Shown: positions 55,002 through 63,322 of the stretch, in pieces
Layout: the number at the start of each line of letters is the position of its first letter
How positions within the stretch are numbered: position 1 is the first letter of the stretch
NCBI RefSeq assembly: GCF_014196195.1
Contig: NZ_JACIDF010000001.1
Coordinates: 186,001-250,000 of the forward strand
DNA from: Anoxybacteroides rupiense
GTDB lineage: Bacteria; Bacillota; Bacilli; Bacillales; Anoxybacillaceae
Direction: 5' to 3'
Length of the DNA: 64,000 nucleotides
Notes under the pieces: model-generated
The model's database searches: none
What the model saw: only the letters and a program-made list of their open reading frames with translations
Told to the model about the DNA's origin: nothing
Position numbers and translations under genes: made by a program

Positions 55002-55028
55002 GCGGAAGATTTTTTACGCATCTTCCGC
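55002..55028. terminator. terminator between the GNAT gene and kdgK
   Basis: GCGGAAGAT/ATCTTCCGC 9-bp stem with a 9-nt loop, followed on the plus strand by TTTCTTTTT. It lies between convergent genes. Confidence 0.75.
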
Positions 55029-55037
55029 CGTTTCTTT

Positions 55038-56028
55038 TTATCTTGTGATCATTTCCTGTCCCTCTATATATTGTTCCACTTCACGAATGGAAGGAAGACC
55101 TTCCCAGTCTCCTTTAAATTGTGTAGCTAGGGCGCCTAATAAATTCGCTCGCTTTAATGCTTTAGGTAAACAAATGTTTAAAACATCCTCATCGAGCGGC
55201 TGATCTTCATCTAACAGCACAGACAGCAAGCCCGCGGCAAACGCATCTCCGGCCCCTACCGGATCAACAACCTTATCCATACGAAAAGCGGGGGATTGGA
55301 CCGCTTCATTTTGATAAAAGCCAATAGATCCCTCTTGTCCAAGCTTCATAACAACCAGCTTGGGGCCCATTTGCAAAAACTGCTTTCCATACTCTGCGAC
55401 CGGCTGCTCACCAATTAAAAATTTTGCTTCTTCTAATCCAGGTAAAAAAATATCGCACAACGGCATTAATGACAATAAAACGCGCCTGCTCCTCGCTCCA
55501 TAGCTTTCGGCGTAAGTTCGGGTCAAATGAGACAGTTAATCCTCTTGCTTTCGCTTGCTCCATCACTTTTTTAATAAAATCTTCCGTCCGTTCGCCTAGT
55601 GCGGGCGTAATTCCGGTTACATGCAGATGACGGGCGTTGGCCAACCACTCAGGTTGGATATCTGCTTCGGAAAATTTACTTGCTGCTGAATATTTTCTAT
55701 ATTAATATATCATTGGGTCGCCGTAACCTTTAAATTCTTTAAAATAAATGGCGGTCGGCGCCTTCTTATCACGAATAACGCAGGAGACATCGACTCCCTC
55801 CCCGGCAAGCGTGCTCACAATCAAATCGCCGAATGGATCGCAGCCAAGCCGGCTGATCCATCTTACTTTTTTGCCGAGCCGCGTAAGCCCGATGGCCACA
55901 TTGGATTCAGCGCCTGCTATCGATTTGGTAAATAAAGGAGAGTACCTTAAGGAGCCGTCTGTCATTGGTTGAAAGAGAATCATGCTTTCCCCGACTGTCA
56001 CCACATCAACATCATTATTTTGCTGCAT
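55038..56028 (-). pseudogene. kdgK: 2-keto-3-deoxygluconate kinase, disrupted
   Basis: PfkB-family kinase read in pieces. The N-terminus (VVTVGESMILFQPMTDG; SIAGAESNVAIGLTRLGKK) runs to GDPMIY, where an in-frame TAA at 55702-55704 replaces a codon. The same frame resumes with YRKYSAASKFSEADIQ and HLHVTGITPALGER to LWSEEQARF. A one-base shift near 55478 then moves to LMPLCDIFLPGLEEAKFL and the catalytic VVDPVGAGDAFAAGLL to the stop. The ATG at 56028 overlaps the aldolase stop, so it was the second gene of kdgA-kdgK. Two separate lesions make a real pseudogene more likely than a single read error. Confidence 0.85.
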
Positions 56029-56668
56029 CGCTGCCAACCCCTTTAGCAAGCTCAACAAACATACGCGCCCGCTTTGTGAGTTCATCGTAGTTTTTTTGTT
56101 GCACAAGCTGTTTGTCGACTAAATTTCCTCCTAATCCAACGGCAATGGCCCCATTATTTAATATTGTCATCATATTTTTTGTATTGACTCCTCCTGTTGC
56201 AATCATTTCAATAAAAGGAAGAGGAGCTTTTACCTCTTTAATATAGTTCGCTCCTAAAGTTCCGACCGGAAACACTTTCACAGCGCTCGCCCCTAGCTGA
56301 TAGGCCCTGTACATCTCGGAAGGTGTCATCGTACCAGGCCATACGTCGATCCCTTGTTCGACACAATAAGCAATCACTTGTTCATTTAGATGAGGAGAAA
56401 TAATATATTGCGCTCCCGCCTGTATGGCTTCTTTAGCCATCTCTAGATTTAACACCGTCCCCGCACCAATATAAAGGCGGTTTTCATATGTTTCTCTTAG
56501 CTTCGCAATAGCGGCTAAAGCTCCATCGGTATTCATTGTGATTTCCAAAAATTTCATTCCCCCTGACTGTAAAGCCTCGGCAATTGGTTGTATGGAATCT
56601 TGTGAAACTCCTCTAATGATCGCGATGATTTTTTCCTCTTTCAATAATGGGAGCAAACGAGACGTCAT
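56015..56668 (-). CDS. kdgA: KDPG/KHG aldolase
   Basis: Class I aldolase cleaving 2-keto-3-deoxy-6-phosphogluconate to pyruvate and glyceraldehyde 3-phosphate. The family motifs are EEKIIAIIRG, GMKFLEITMNTDGALAAI (Glu catalytic), RLYIGAGTVLN, QYIISPHLNEQV and ASAVKVFPVGTLGANYIKE with the Schiff-base Lys. ATG 56668 is 10 nt from GGAGG and gives 217 residues; another ATG touches the site. It is intact, but its partner kinase kdgK is broken, so its substrate would have to come from another route. Confidence 0.93.
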   Translation of the reverse strand: MTSRLLPLLKEEKIIAIIRGVSQDSIQPIAEALQSGGMKFLEITMNTDGALAAIAKLRETYENRLYIGAGTVLNLEMAKEAIQAGAQYIISPHLNEQVIAYCVEQGIDVWPGTMTPSEMYRAYQLGASAVKVFPVGTLGANYIKEVKAPLPFIEMIATGGVNTKNMMTILNNGAIAVGLGGNLVDKQLVQQKNYDELTKRARMFVELAKGVGSDAAK

Positions 56669-56846
56669 CAGTATCATGCCTCCATTCTTATCGTTTTATA
56701 GTGTAACCCCTGTTTTCCAAATGGCCATTTCGCGAAAATGATGCTTCTCATGATTGACTGCTTTGCCACTTGCTATTTCGATAATATACGATATAAAATC
56801 ACATAATACCTCTTTCCACGAATTTCCTTCTAGTAAACGTCCAACA

Positions 56847-56893
56847 ATGAACCTCTCCCGCCTCTTAACGGAGTAGAGGTAGGAGAGGTTCAT
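56847..56893. repeat. palindromic repeat, copy F (nearly full palindrome)
   Basis: ATGAACCTCTCCCGCCTCT (56847-56865) and its complement at 56875-56893 pair over 19 bp with two mismatches around a 9-nt loop. Both outer ends are ATGAACC/GGTTCAT, unlike the other copies, where one side is replaced by the ACTTCT tail. Confidence 0.85.
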
Positions 56894-56979
56894 GAATTAG
56901 AAAATATTTGCTGCTCATTAAAGTATGCGCCATCCATTATTTTGCAAAAGCCTTCATAAAAGAGGTCCACCCTCCCCCA

Positions 56980-57948
56980 TTACCCCCACCACATATTGGT
57001 CGGTTGGTCTTCGATTAAGACTTGTTTTAAGTTGCTGACAGCGCGTTTAAATCCCTCTTCAATCGACATGAGTGGATCTTCGTGTTCGATGCTGACGACG
57101 TAATCATATCCGTATGTGCGAAGGGCACTCATCATATCTGACCATTCTTGAAGGCTATGACCGCATCCAACAGACCGGAATGTCCAGGACCTTGTTTGAA
57201 CATTACCGTATGGCTGCATGTCCGTTAAACCATACATATTGACATTGTCTGGATCAATATAGGTGTCTTTTGCATGAAAATAGTGAATAGCCTTTTCTTT
57301 TCCTAAAATTTTAATCGCAGCTACCGGGTCAATCCCTTGCCACCAAAGGTGACTTGGGTCAAGGTTTGCGCCTACAGCTTCACATGTTTCCTCACGAAGC
57401 TTTAACATCGTATATGGTGAATGAACTAAAAAGCCACCGTGCAATTCTAGACCAATTTTAACGTTATGATCTTGAGCAAATTTCCCCCACTCTTTCCAAT
57501 ATGGGATAAGCTTTTCTTCCCATTGCCACTTTAAAATATCATTGTATTCATTGGGCCAAGGGGCAACCGGCCAGTTTGGATATTTCGCCTTTTCATGGTC
57601 ACCACTAACGCCAGAGAAACAGTTCACAACAGGAACCTCCATCATCTCCGCAAGCTGAATGGTTTTAACAAACGTTTCATGGGATTGCTTCGCAAATTTT
57701 TGGTCGGGAGAAAGGGGATTTCCATGACAGCTAAATGCACTGATCATGAGCCCACGAGATGCTACTTCCTTAAGGTAGCGCTCGCGCTTTTCTTTGCTTT
57801 CTAATAATTCATCAAGGTTGCAGTGAGCAGAACCTGGATAGTTTCCTGTTCCAATTTCGACTGCGTGTAATCCTGCTTCTTTCACGTAATCGAGCATGTC
57901 TGTAAACGATTTATTAGAAAAAAGCACTGTAAATACGCCTAGTTTCAT
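56980..57948 (-). CDS. sugar phosphate isomerase/epimerase-like TIM-barrel protein
   Basis: A 322-residue AP-endonuclease-2/xylose isomerase-like barrel. MKLGVFTVLFSNKSFTDML and HAVEIGTGNYPG begin it. Metal-binding residues are suggested by KIGLELHGGF (Glu), ANLDPSHLWWQGID (Asp, His), HYFHAKDTYID and VVSIEHEDPLM (Glu). Such proteins isomerise or dehydrate sugars and inositols (IolE/IolI relatives). Its ATG overlaps the end of the broken Gfo/Idh gene by 4 bp, so they formed one operon. It is intact itself. Substrate unknown. Confidence 0.85.
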   Translation of the reverse strand: MKLGVFTVLFSNKSFTDMLDYVKEAGLHAVEIGTGNYPGSAHCNLDELLESKEKRERYLKEVASRGLMISAFSCHGNPLSPDQKFAKQSHETFVKTIQLAEMMEVPVVNCFSGVSGDHEKAKYPNWPVAPWPNEYNDILKWQWEEKLIPYWKEWGKFAQDHNVKIGLELHGGFLVHSPYTMLKLREETCEAVGANLDPSHLWWQGIDPVAAIKILGKEKAIHYFHAKDTYIDPDNVNMYGLTDMQPYGNVQTRSWTFRSVGCGHSLQEWSDMMSALRTYGYDYVVSIEHEDPLMSIEEGFKRAVSNLKQVLIEDQPTNMWWG

Positions 57949-59002
57949 GACAAACTTCCTCCCATCTCCATTTGTAATATGCTTTTACTTTTTTCACTGC
58001 TTTCATAAATCACATCGATTATATGTGAAACTTGTATCGCTTCTTCTGGTTTCACTAAAGGTTCTTTTAATCCAAGACACTCCTCCACAAATGCTTTTGC
58101 CTGTAAAAACCCTTCCTCTTTTTCCTCGGGAATATAGGCAGCCACACTATTAAACAGCATTCCATGTTTCGCATAGTTTAAGGTAAAAGGAAAAACGTCT
58201 AAGCCGCCTTTTTCGCCAGAAATGGAAAGAGTATCTTCATCTTTCGAAATGTTAGCAGACCATGATGTTTCAAAAAGGAGGCTTGTTCCATTTTGAAAAC
58301 GAAGGTAGGCTGTCGCATGATCTTCAACATTGAATGTTTCATGATTAAAGCTGCCCCATTCATTTACTTGATTTAGTATTTTACTAAGTACGTTATAGGT
58401 GGCACCTGTGACTTCTTTCACTTTTGGATTTCCCATCAACCAAAGAGCAAGGTCTAATAGATGACATCCGTAATCGATGAGGCACCCTCCACCCTGCAAG
58501 TCCTTATTGGTAAAAACGCCCATCCCGGAACCTTTCTTCGCCGTAATGCTTTGACACGGACAACGAGCGGATGACCAATTTCACCTTCATCGATCACTTT
58601 TTTTGCTGCTTGTGCTTCTTTCATAAAGCGATAGTGGTAGGCGATCCATAATATTTTCCCGGACTTTTCTTTCGCTTTTATCATTTCCGCACATTCACTC
58701 GCATTCATCGCCATTGGCTTTTCACAAAGAACATGAACGCCGGCTTCCAGTGCCGCAATAGTCATTTCCTTATGAAATTTATTCGGGGTACAAATGACAA
58801 CGGCATCGACATGTGGCAGCATATCTTTATAATTCTCGTAAACTTGTGGAATATGAAATTGGTTTTGTACTTGTTTTGCTTTATCGATGTTTACATCGCA
58901 AACAGCCGTGACGGCTGCTTCATTTAATTGCTGAAATGCTGGAATATGGCAAAATGTAGCGATTCCCCCTGCTCCAATCATGCCGACTCTTAATTTTTTC
59001 AT
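57945..59002 (-). pseudogene. Gfo/Idh/MocA-family dehydrogenase, frameshifted
   Basis: The N-terminus (RVGMIGAGGIATFCHIPAFQ; HVLCEKPMAMNASECAEM; WIAYHYRFMKEAQAA) is a normal NAD(P)-binding dehydrogenase up to LRRRKVPG. There one base is missing next to 58523, and the frame continues with MGVFTNKDLQGGGCLIDYGC and CHLLDLALWLMG to the stop. The two halves join without any gap in content, so a single deletion explains it. GAGGTG precedes ATG 59002. Assembly or read error cannot be excluded. It was cotranscribed with the isomerase gene. Confidence 0.85.
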
Positions 59003-59476
59003 GGTGACACCTCTTCGCCGTTGGTCTCGTTTCATGAATTTGTTCGGTTAAGCTCGACAACTAAGCAAACAAACCTGTTCTCAAATAAAAAGGACGGCAC
59101 TCATGTTTTATATGTTGGCGCTTTATTTCTAGGTTCATATCTTTTACGGGCTAGTTTGTATGAGGTTGAAGCGCTGCTATTCGGCTTCGAATTGACATTT
59201 TTTGATAATGAAGCTCATTGACTACGGATCTGGACTTTCCTTTCAGCTTTGCGGCTTTGATCGCGGTTTAGTACTAGTTTTCGTGTTTTCAGCACCCTTT
59301 TTCACGATTTTCGAATAATGCCTATCCGCCACGTTGAATGCTTTATCACTTTTATTCGAAGGTGAGGTTCTTTTTTCCGCAGCTTCATGCCTTGATCCTG
59401 CTGCTCTGCGATTTCCCTCCTGAAATAAGCCCAACACATGGATTTTTCCCGCCCTGAGATTTGATCCCCACATCTT
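59003..59476. other. gap between two broken dehydrogenase genes
   Basis: 474 bp with no supported gene. The minus frame 59243-59473 lacks an RBS and a family match, though another frame there (EIAEQQDQGMKLRKKEPHL) is protein-like and may be debris. Confidence 0.3.
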
Positions 59477-60524
59477 TTATTGTTTGACTCTTTCCAATGT
59501 TAGTGGTACGACTTTTTTTGCTTGGGCTGCTTCGAACGCAGCAAGAATGACTAGCAAAGATTTCATTCCTTCCTCTCCCGATATCGGCGGTTCTTGGTCG
59601 TTTAGAATGCTTTCAACAAATTGGTCAATGACGTGAGATGTTGTTTGCCCACCTTATTCATTGGATTGAATGGCACTAAGCTTGTAATTGACCACTTCTC
59701 CATTTTTGTATTGGACTACTAAAGAATAGTCTGGGTCGTCTTCTAAACGTAAAATTCCTTTTTCACCATAAATGATGGTTGAGTTGTCTTCTTTTCCGTT
59801 GTATGACCAGCTAGCAGCTAAGGTTCCGATAATGCCGCTCTCTGTTTTTAAGAGGCAAACGGCGTTGTCATCGACATCTGTTTGTTCCTTTGCTATTGTT
59901 TCGACAAATGCGGCTACTTCGATGATTTCTTCACCAAGTAAAAAGCGAATTAAGTCCGCTTTATGGACACCTAAATCGCCCATTGCTCCCATTGCCGCCT
60001 GATCCTTTTTAAAGAACCAACTGTCTCTTCCATCAGCGCTCCATCCTTCAGGTCCAGGGTGCCCGAAAGCTGTGCGGAAACTGTAGATTTTTCCGATTTT
60101 TCCTTTTTCAATTAACTCTTTGACTTTCACATGGGAGCTTACAAAGCGTTGATTATGGGCAATCATTAATTTCTTTCCAGTTTGTTTGGAAGCTTCAATC
60201 ATTTCCTCAGCTTCTTCTTTTGTTGTCGCCATTGGCTTTTCACATAGGACGTGTTTCCCTGCTTTTAGGGCAGCAATAGAGATAGGGGCGTGTAAATAGT
60301 TGGGCGTACAGACACTAATGGCATCAATTTCTTCATTTGACAAAAGGTCCTCATAATTTGTATAAGGTGTTACATGATATTTTTTAGCTATTTCGACTGC
60401 GCGTTCTTTATTACTATCACATACAGCGACAATGTTTACGTGTTCATTTTTTTGAAAATTCTGTCAAATAGCGGTGTTTAGCAATACTTCCACACCCAAT
60501 TACTCCGACTTTCAATTTTTTCAT
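59477..60524 (-). pseudogene. second Gfo/Idh/MocA-family dehydrogenase, frameshifted and with a nonsense codon
   Basis: ATG 60524 begins LKVGVIGCGSIAKHRYLTEF. A run of seven A (T on the plus strand, 60447-60453) then shifts the frame, and NIVAVCDSNKERAVEIAKKY and SVCTPNYLHAPISIAALKAG follow with HVLCEKPMATTKEEAEEM and GAMGDLGVHKADLIRFLLG. Near the end TAA (59654-59656) interrupts after IQSNE, but the frame continues with GGQTTSHVIDQFVESIL and ends at 59477. One homopolymer slip plus one nonsense codon. Confidence 0.85.
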
Positions 60525-60539
60525 CACAAATATTCCTCC

Positions 60540-60897
60540 TTAAAACATCGGTGTTGTTTAGGACCTCTTCCGTTAAGATTGGATTGTGCTTTATAAGAGT
60601 ATAATCCAGCTCCCCAAGCAGCTGATGAGAGCAAGTGCCGCCAATAGTAGTCATAATGGCATGAATACGCGGATTGGCAAACATATCATGTAAATCTTCT
60701 AGACGCTCTTCCACTGTACCTGCCATATATTCATTTTGTTTTTGAGCATGCTTGCCAACGGCAACGTTAAATCCTAGTCTCTCTAATTCGGCGATCCCTC
60801 TTTGCAACCGTCTTGGACATAAAGCCGCAACCCCCGATGAAGGGGGAATAATGCCAATGGTATCTCCAGGACGCAATCGGTTAGGACGCAACGCCAT
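60540..60897 (-). pseudogene. truncated S66-family (LD-carboxypeptidase/MccF-like) gene
   Basis: About 110 residues of an S66 peptidase N-terminus: LRPGDTIGIIPPSSGVAALC, LERLGFNVAVGKHAQKQNEY, DLHDMFANPRIHAIMTTIGG and ELDYTLIKHNPI. The family has about 300-340 residues. Here the reading frame departs after HNPI and runs into the start of the Gfo/Idh gene, so the catalytic Glu/His half was deleted. ATG 60897 follows GGGAGGAG. The junction lies near 60585. The 287 bp upstream to 61184 hold no gene. Confidence 0.82.
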
Positions 60898-61184
60898 TTT
60901 TTTCTCCTCCCTATTTGTAAAAATACACATACAAACAGATAAACTCCAATCCATTTTATCCAGCCTCATCTTGAATGATATGGGCAAAACCACTGGCTCT
61001 ATCGAGATATTCCCCGTCTATGTTAATAGCACATTACCAAATGGCTTTGATTCTTGTTCTATTTCTATCATTTGTAAAAAATAACTAAATTGATAATAAC
61101 ACATAAAGCAGCTGATCTTTGAAGCTATGCCTTTCACAAAGTAAGTTCGGCAAACAAAAACCGAGTGATGTCAGCAAAAAATGG

Positions 61185-61511
61185 TCACTGTCTTGGTGCC
61201 CATAACATGACAGCTACGCCAGCTAAACAAAGAAGCATGCCCATCCGGTCATAGGAATCAGGCACTTTTCGATCCATTCCCCATCCCCAGAGAACAGCAA
61301 GTACAACAAAAATGCCCCCATAAGCCGCATAAACTCTACCGAAATTCGGAAATTGCTGTAAAGTTGGAATAATCCCATAAAGAACAAGAAGTAGGCCTCC
61401 CAGCATTCCATATATCATTGGCTTGTCTTCACGAAGCCACAGCCAAACTAAATATCCTCCGCCAATTTCCGCTAATCCCGCCAGAACAAATAGAACGATC
61501 GCTACAAACAT
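61185..61511 (-). CDS. YnfA/UPF0060 family membrane protein
   Basis: A 108-residue, four-helix protein of the YnfA (SMR-related) group. FVLAGLAEIGGGYLVWLWLR, ATLQQFPNFGRVYAAYGGIF-type text and a last helix with MLLCLAGVAVML fit the family well (FGRVYAAYGG is diagnostic). ATG 61511 follows AAGGAAGG. YnfA proteins are possible drug or cation exporters. It is a single gene. Confidence 0.92.
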   Translation of the reverse strand: MFVAIVLFVLAGLAEIGGGYLVWLWLREDKPMIYGMLGGLLLVLYGIIPTLQQFPNFGRVYAAYGGIFVVLAVLWGWGMDRKVPDSYDRMGMLLCLAGVAVMLWAPRQ

Positions 61512-61690
61512 ATGTATTCCTTCCTTTTCCATCCCTAAAATTCAAAAAGCACAGCGATATCTTCTCTCGCAAAGACAGCAAGATGTCCTGTTCTCTATTT
61601 TCTTTTTATAGACAATGTCTTCATTTCTCATTTATATCATTATAAACGATCAAACGTTTATTTTATATGATCGCTTGATAAAATACAGAG

Positions 61691-61708
61691 AATCGACGAT
61701 CGTCGATT
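61691..61708. promoter_or_regulatory. 18-bp perfect palindrome
   Basis: AATCGACGATCGTCGATT, located 180 bp upstream of ynfA and 50 bp before the symporter terminator. It could be an operator or DNA-binding site. No regulator is known for it. Confidence 0.4.
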
Positions 61709-61759
61709 TCCTTAACACTTCCACTTTCTTTTGCCGATGATCAATATGGACAATAAAAT

Positions 61760-61788
61760 AAAAAGATGCTAAATCTCAGCATCTTTTT
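61760..61788 (-). terminator. terminator after the symporter gene
   Basis: Perfect 11-bp stem AAAAAGATGCT/AGCATCTTTTT with a 7-nt loop; T-rich on both sides. It closes the minus-strand aminotransferase-symporter transcript. Confidence 0.85.
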
Positions 61789-61851
61789 TCAAACAGAGAG
61801 CCGGGCACATAGCTTCCATAAAAGCCGGCTTGTTTTATACGGTTTGCCTTC

Positions 61852-63282
61852 TCATAGCACTTTTTGCTCGTCTTCCCATTCTTCGATGACCACTTGATGA
61901 TCGGGCTGAAGATGAGAAGCCGGACGCCAATAGGAAAATAGAATCATCGATACGATGCTGGCTACGATGCCATACATAATCGGTTTCGTCGAGCTGAGGC
62001 CTTCTAACGCTAAACCAGCAAATACGACAAGTGAGCTAATAACCATCGAATACAGCCCTGCTTTCGCTGTTGCCTTTTTCCAAAAGAAACCAAGAATAAC
62101 AGGGACGAAAATGGCACCTGATAAAATCGCATAAGCCACGTCAAGAGCAACGAGCACATCTTGAATCCAAATGGCAAAGATTATGGCGATCACACCGACC
62201 ACAAGGGTAATGATCCGCGATAATCGTACAACATGCTGGTCGCTCATATTTTTTAGCCAATATTGCTTCAAAATATCGTGTGAGATCAGTGTCGAGGAAG
62301 CGAGCAGCGTTCCTGAGGCGGTAGACATGAGCGCAGAACACACGCTTGCTAAAATGAGACCTAATAACCCATGTGGAAGAATAGCGAGCGACATGCTGGC
62401 AAATACATTTTGCGGATCACTAATGGTTGGAAAGACAATCACTGCACACATGCCAATGATACTTAAAGCTAACGCATACGCAATGCTGTACACCCCGGCA
62501 TACACCGCTCCGCCTCGAGCGATTTTCGTGGTTCGTGCTGTAAATACTCGCTGCCAAATATCTTGAGAAACGATCATTCCTAATGTATATAATAGAAAGT
62601 ATTGAAAAATGCTGGACCATCCGATGGAGGTAAAATCAAAATGAGAAGCCGAAAGCTGTTGAGAGAGCGCCTCCCATCCGCCGACGCGAGATAAGCTCAT
62701 CGGCAGCATAATGAAAAAGATGCCGATGGTCATCACAAGAAACTGAATAATATCTGTCATCGTTACACTCCACATTCCGCCGAGGATCGTATAAAATAGG
62801 ACGATGCCACCTCCCACAAGCATGGAGGTCGTCATAGGCCAACCGAGCACCGCGTGTATAATGCTACCCATTCCGATCACCTGCGTAACAGAAACCATTA
62901 AGGTATAAATCGCCGCCACAATCGCGCTGATTAAACGAGCTTCTTGATTGTAGCGCCTTCCTAGCAATTCACTTATCGTCGTAACGTTCGCTCCGTAAAT
63001 CTGCCTAATAAAAAACAAGCCTAATAGTGTGATGCCCAGACCAATCATAAAGACAAACCACATGCCTGAAAGCCCAAATTGATACCCCAATTTGGCCGTG
63101 CCAATCGTTGAAGCGCCGCCAAGAATGACGGCGGATAAACAACCAAGGTAAATAAACAAACCAAGATTTCTGCCTGCAAGCGCGTAATCTTCCGCCGTTT
63201 TCGCTTTTTTCGCTCCTAAAATCCCCACGACGATTAAAAGAAGAAAATAAGCCAAAATAACACCTGTATCAAGGACGCTCAT
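61852..63282 (-). CDS. sodium:solute symporter (SSS family)
   Basis: A 476-residue symporter with about 13 hydrophobic segments. The N-terminal AKTAEDYALAGRNLGLFIYL and GASTIGTAKLGYQFGLSGMW match the SSS signature around the sodium site, with STASGTLLASSTLISHDIL in the middle. GGGGGAATCGGG precedes the ATG. It is 40 bp downstream of a class III aminotransferase gene in the same direction, which suggests uptake of the amine or amino acid used by that enzyme (for example GABA or beta-alanine; inference). Confidence 0.9.
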   Translation of the reverse strand: MSVLDTGVILAYFLLLIVVGILGAKKAKTAEDYALAGRNLGLFIYLGCLSAVILGGASTIGTAKLGYQFGLSGMWFVFMIGLGITLLGLFFIRQIYGANVTTISELLGRRYNQEARLISAIVAAIYTLMVSVTQVIGMGSIIHAVLGWPMTTSMLVGGGIVLFYTILGGMWSVTMTDIIQFLVMTIGIFFIMLPMSLSRVGGWEALSQQLSASHFDFTSIGWSSIFQYFLLYTLGMIVSQDIWQRVFTARTTKIARGGAVYAGVYSIAYALALSIIGMCAVIVFPTISDPQNVFASMSLAILPHGLLGLILASVCSALMSTASGTLLASSTLISHDILKQYWLKNMSDQHVVRLSRIITLVVGVIAIIFAIWIQDVLVALDVAYAILSGAIFVPVILGFFWKKATAKAGLYSMVISSLVVFAGLALEGLSSTKPIMYGIVASIVSMILFSYWRPASHLQPDHQVVIEEWEDEQKVL

Positions 63283-63322
63283 CCCGATTCCCCCATTCTT
63301 GTTTTCATCAAGAAACCCGCCG

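Noticed and set aside
55408-55644. Separate 78-codon gene within the kdgK region
   Set aside because: It is the middle part of the disrupted kdgK, in the same frame as its N-terminal half, split only by a TAA.
59243-59473. 76-codon minus frame with a Lys/Ser-rich end
   Set aside because: No RBS, no family, and another frame in the same stretch looks equally protein-like; treated as debris.
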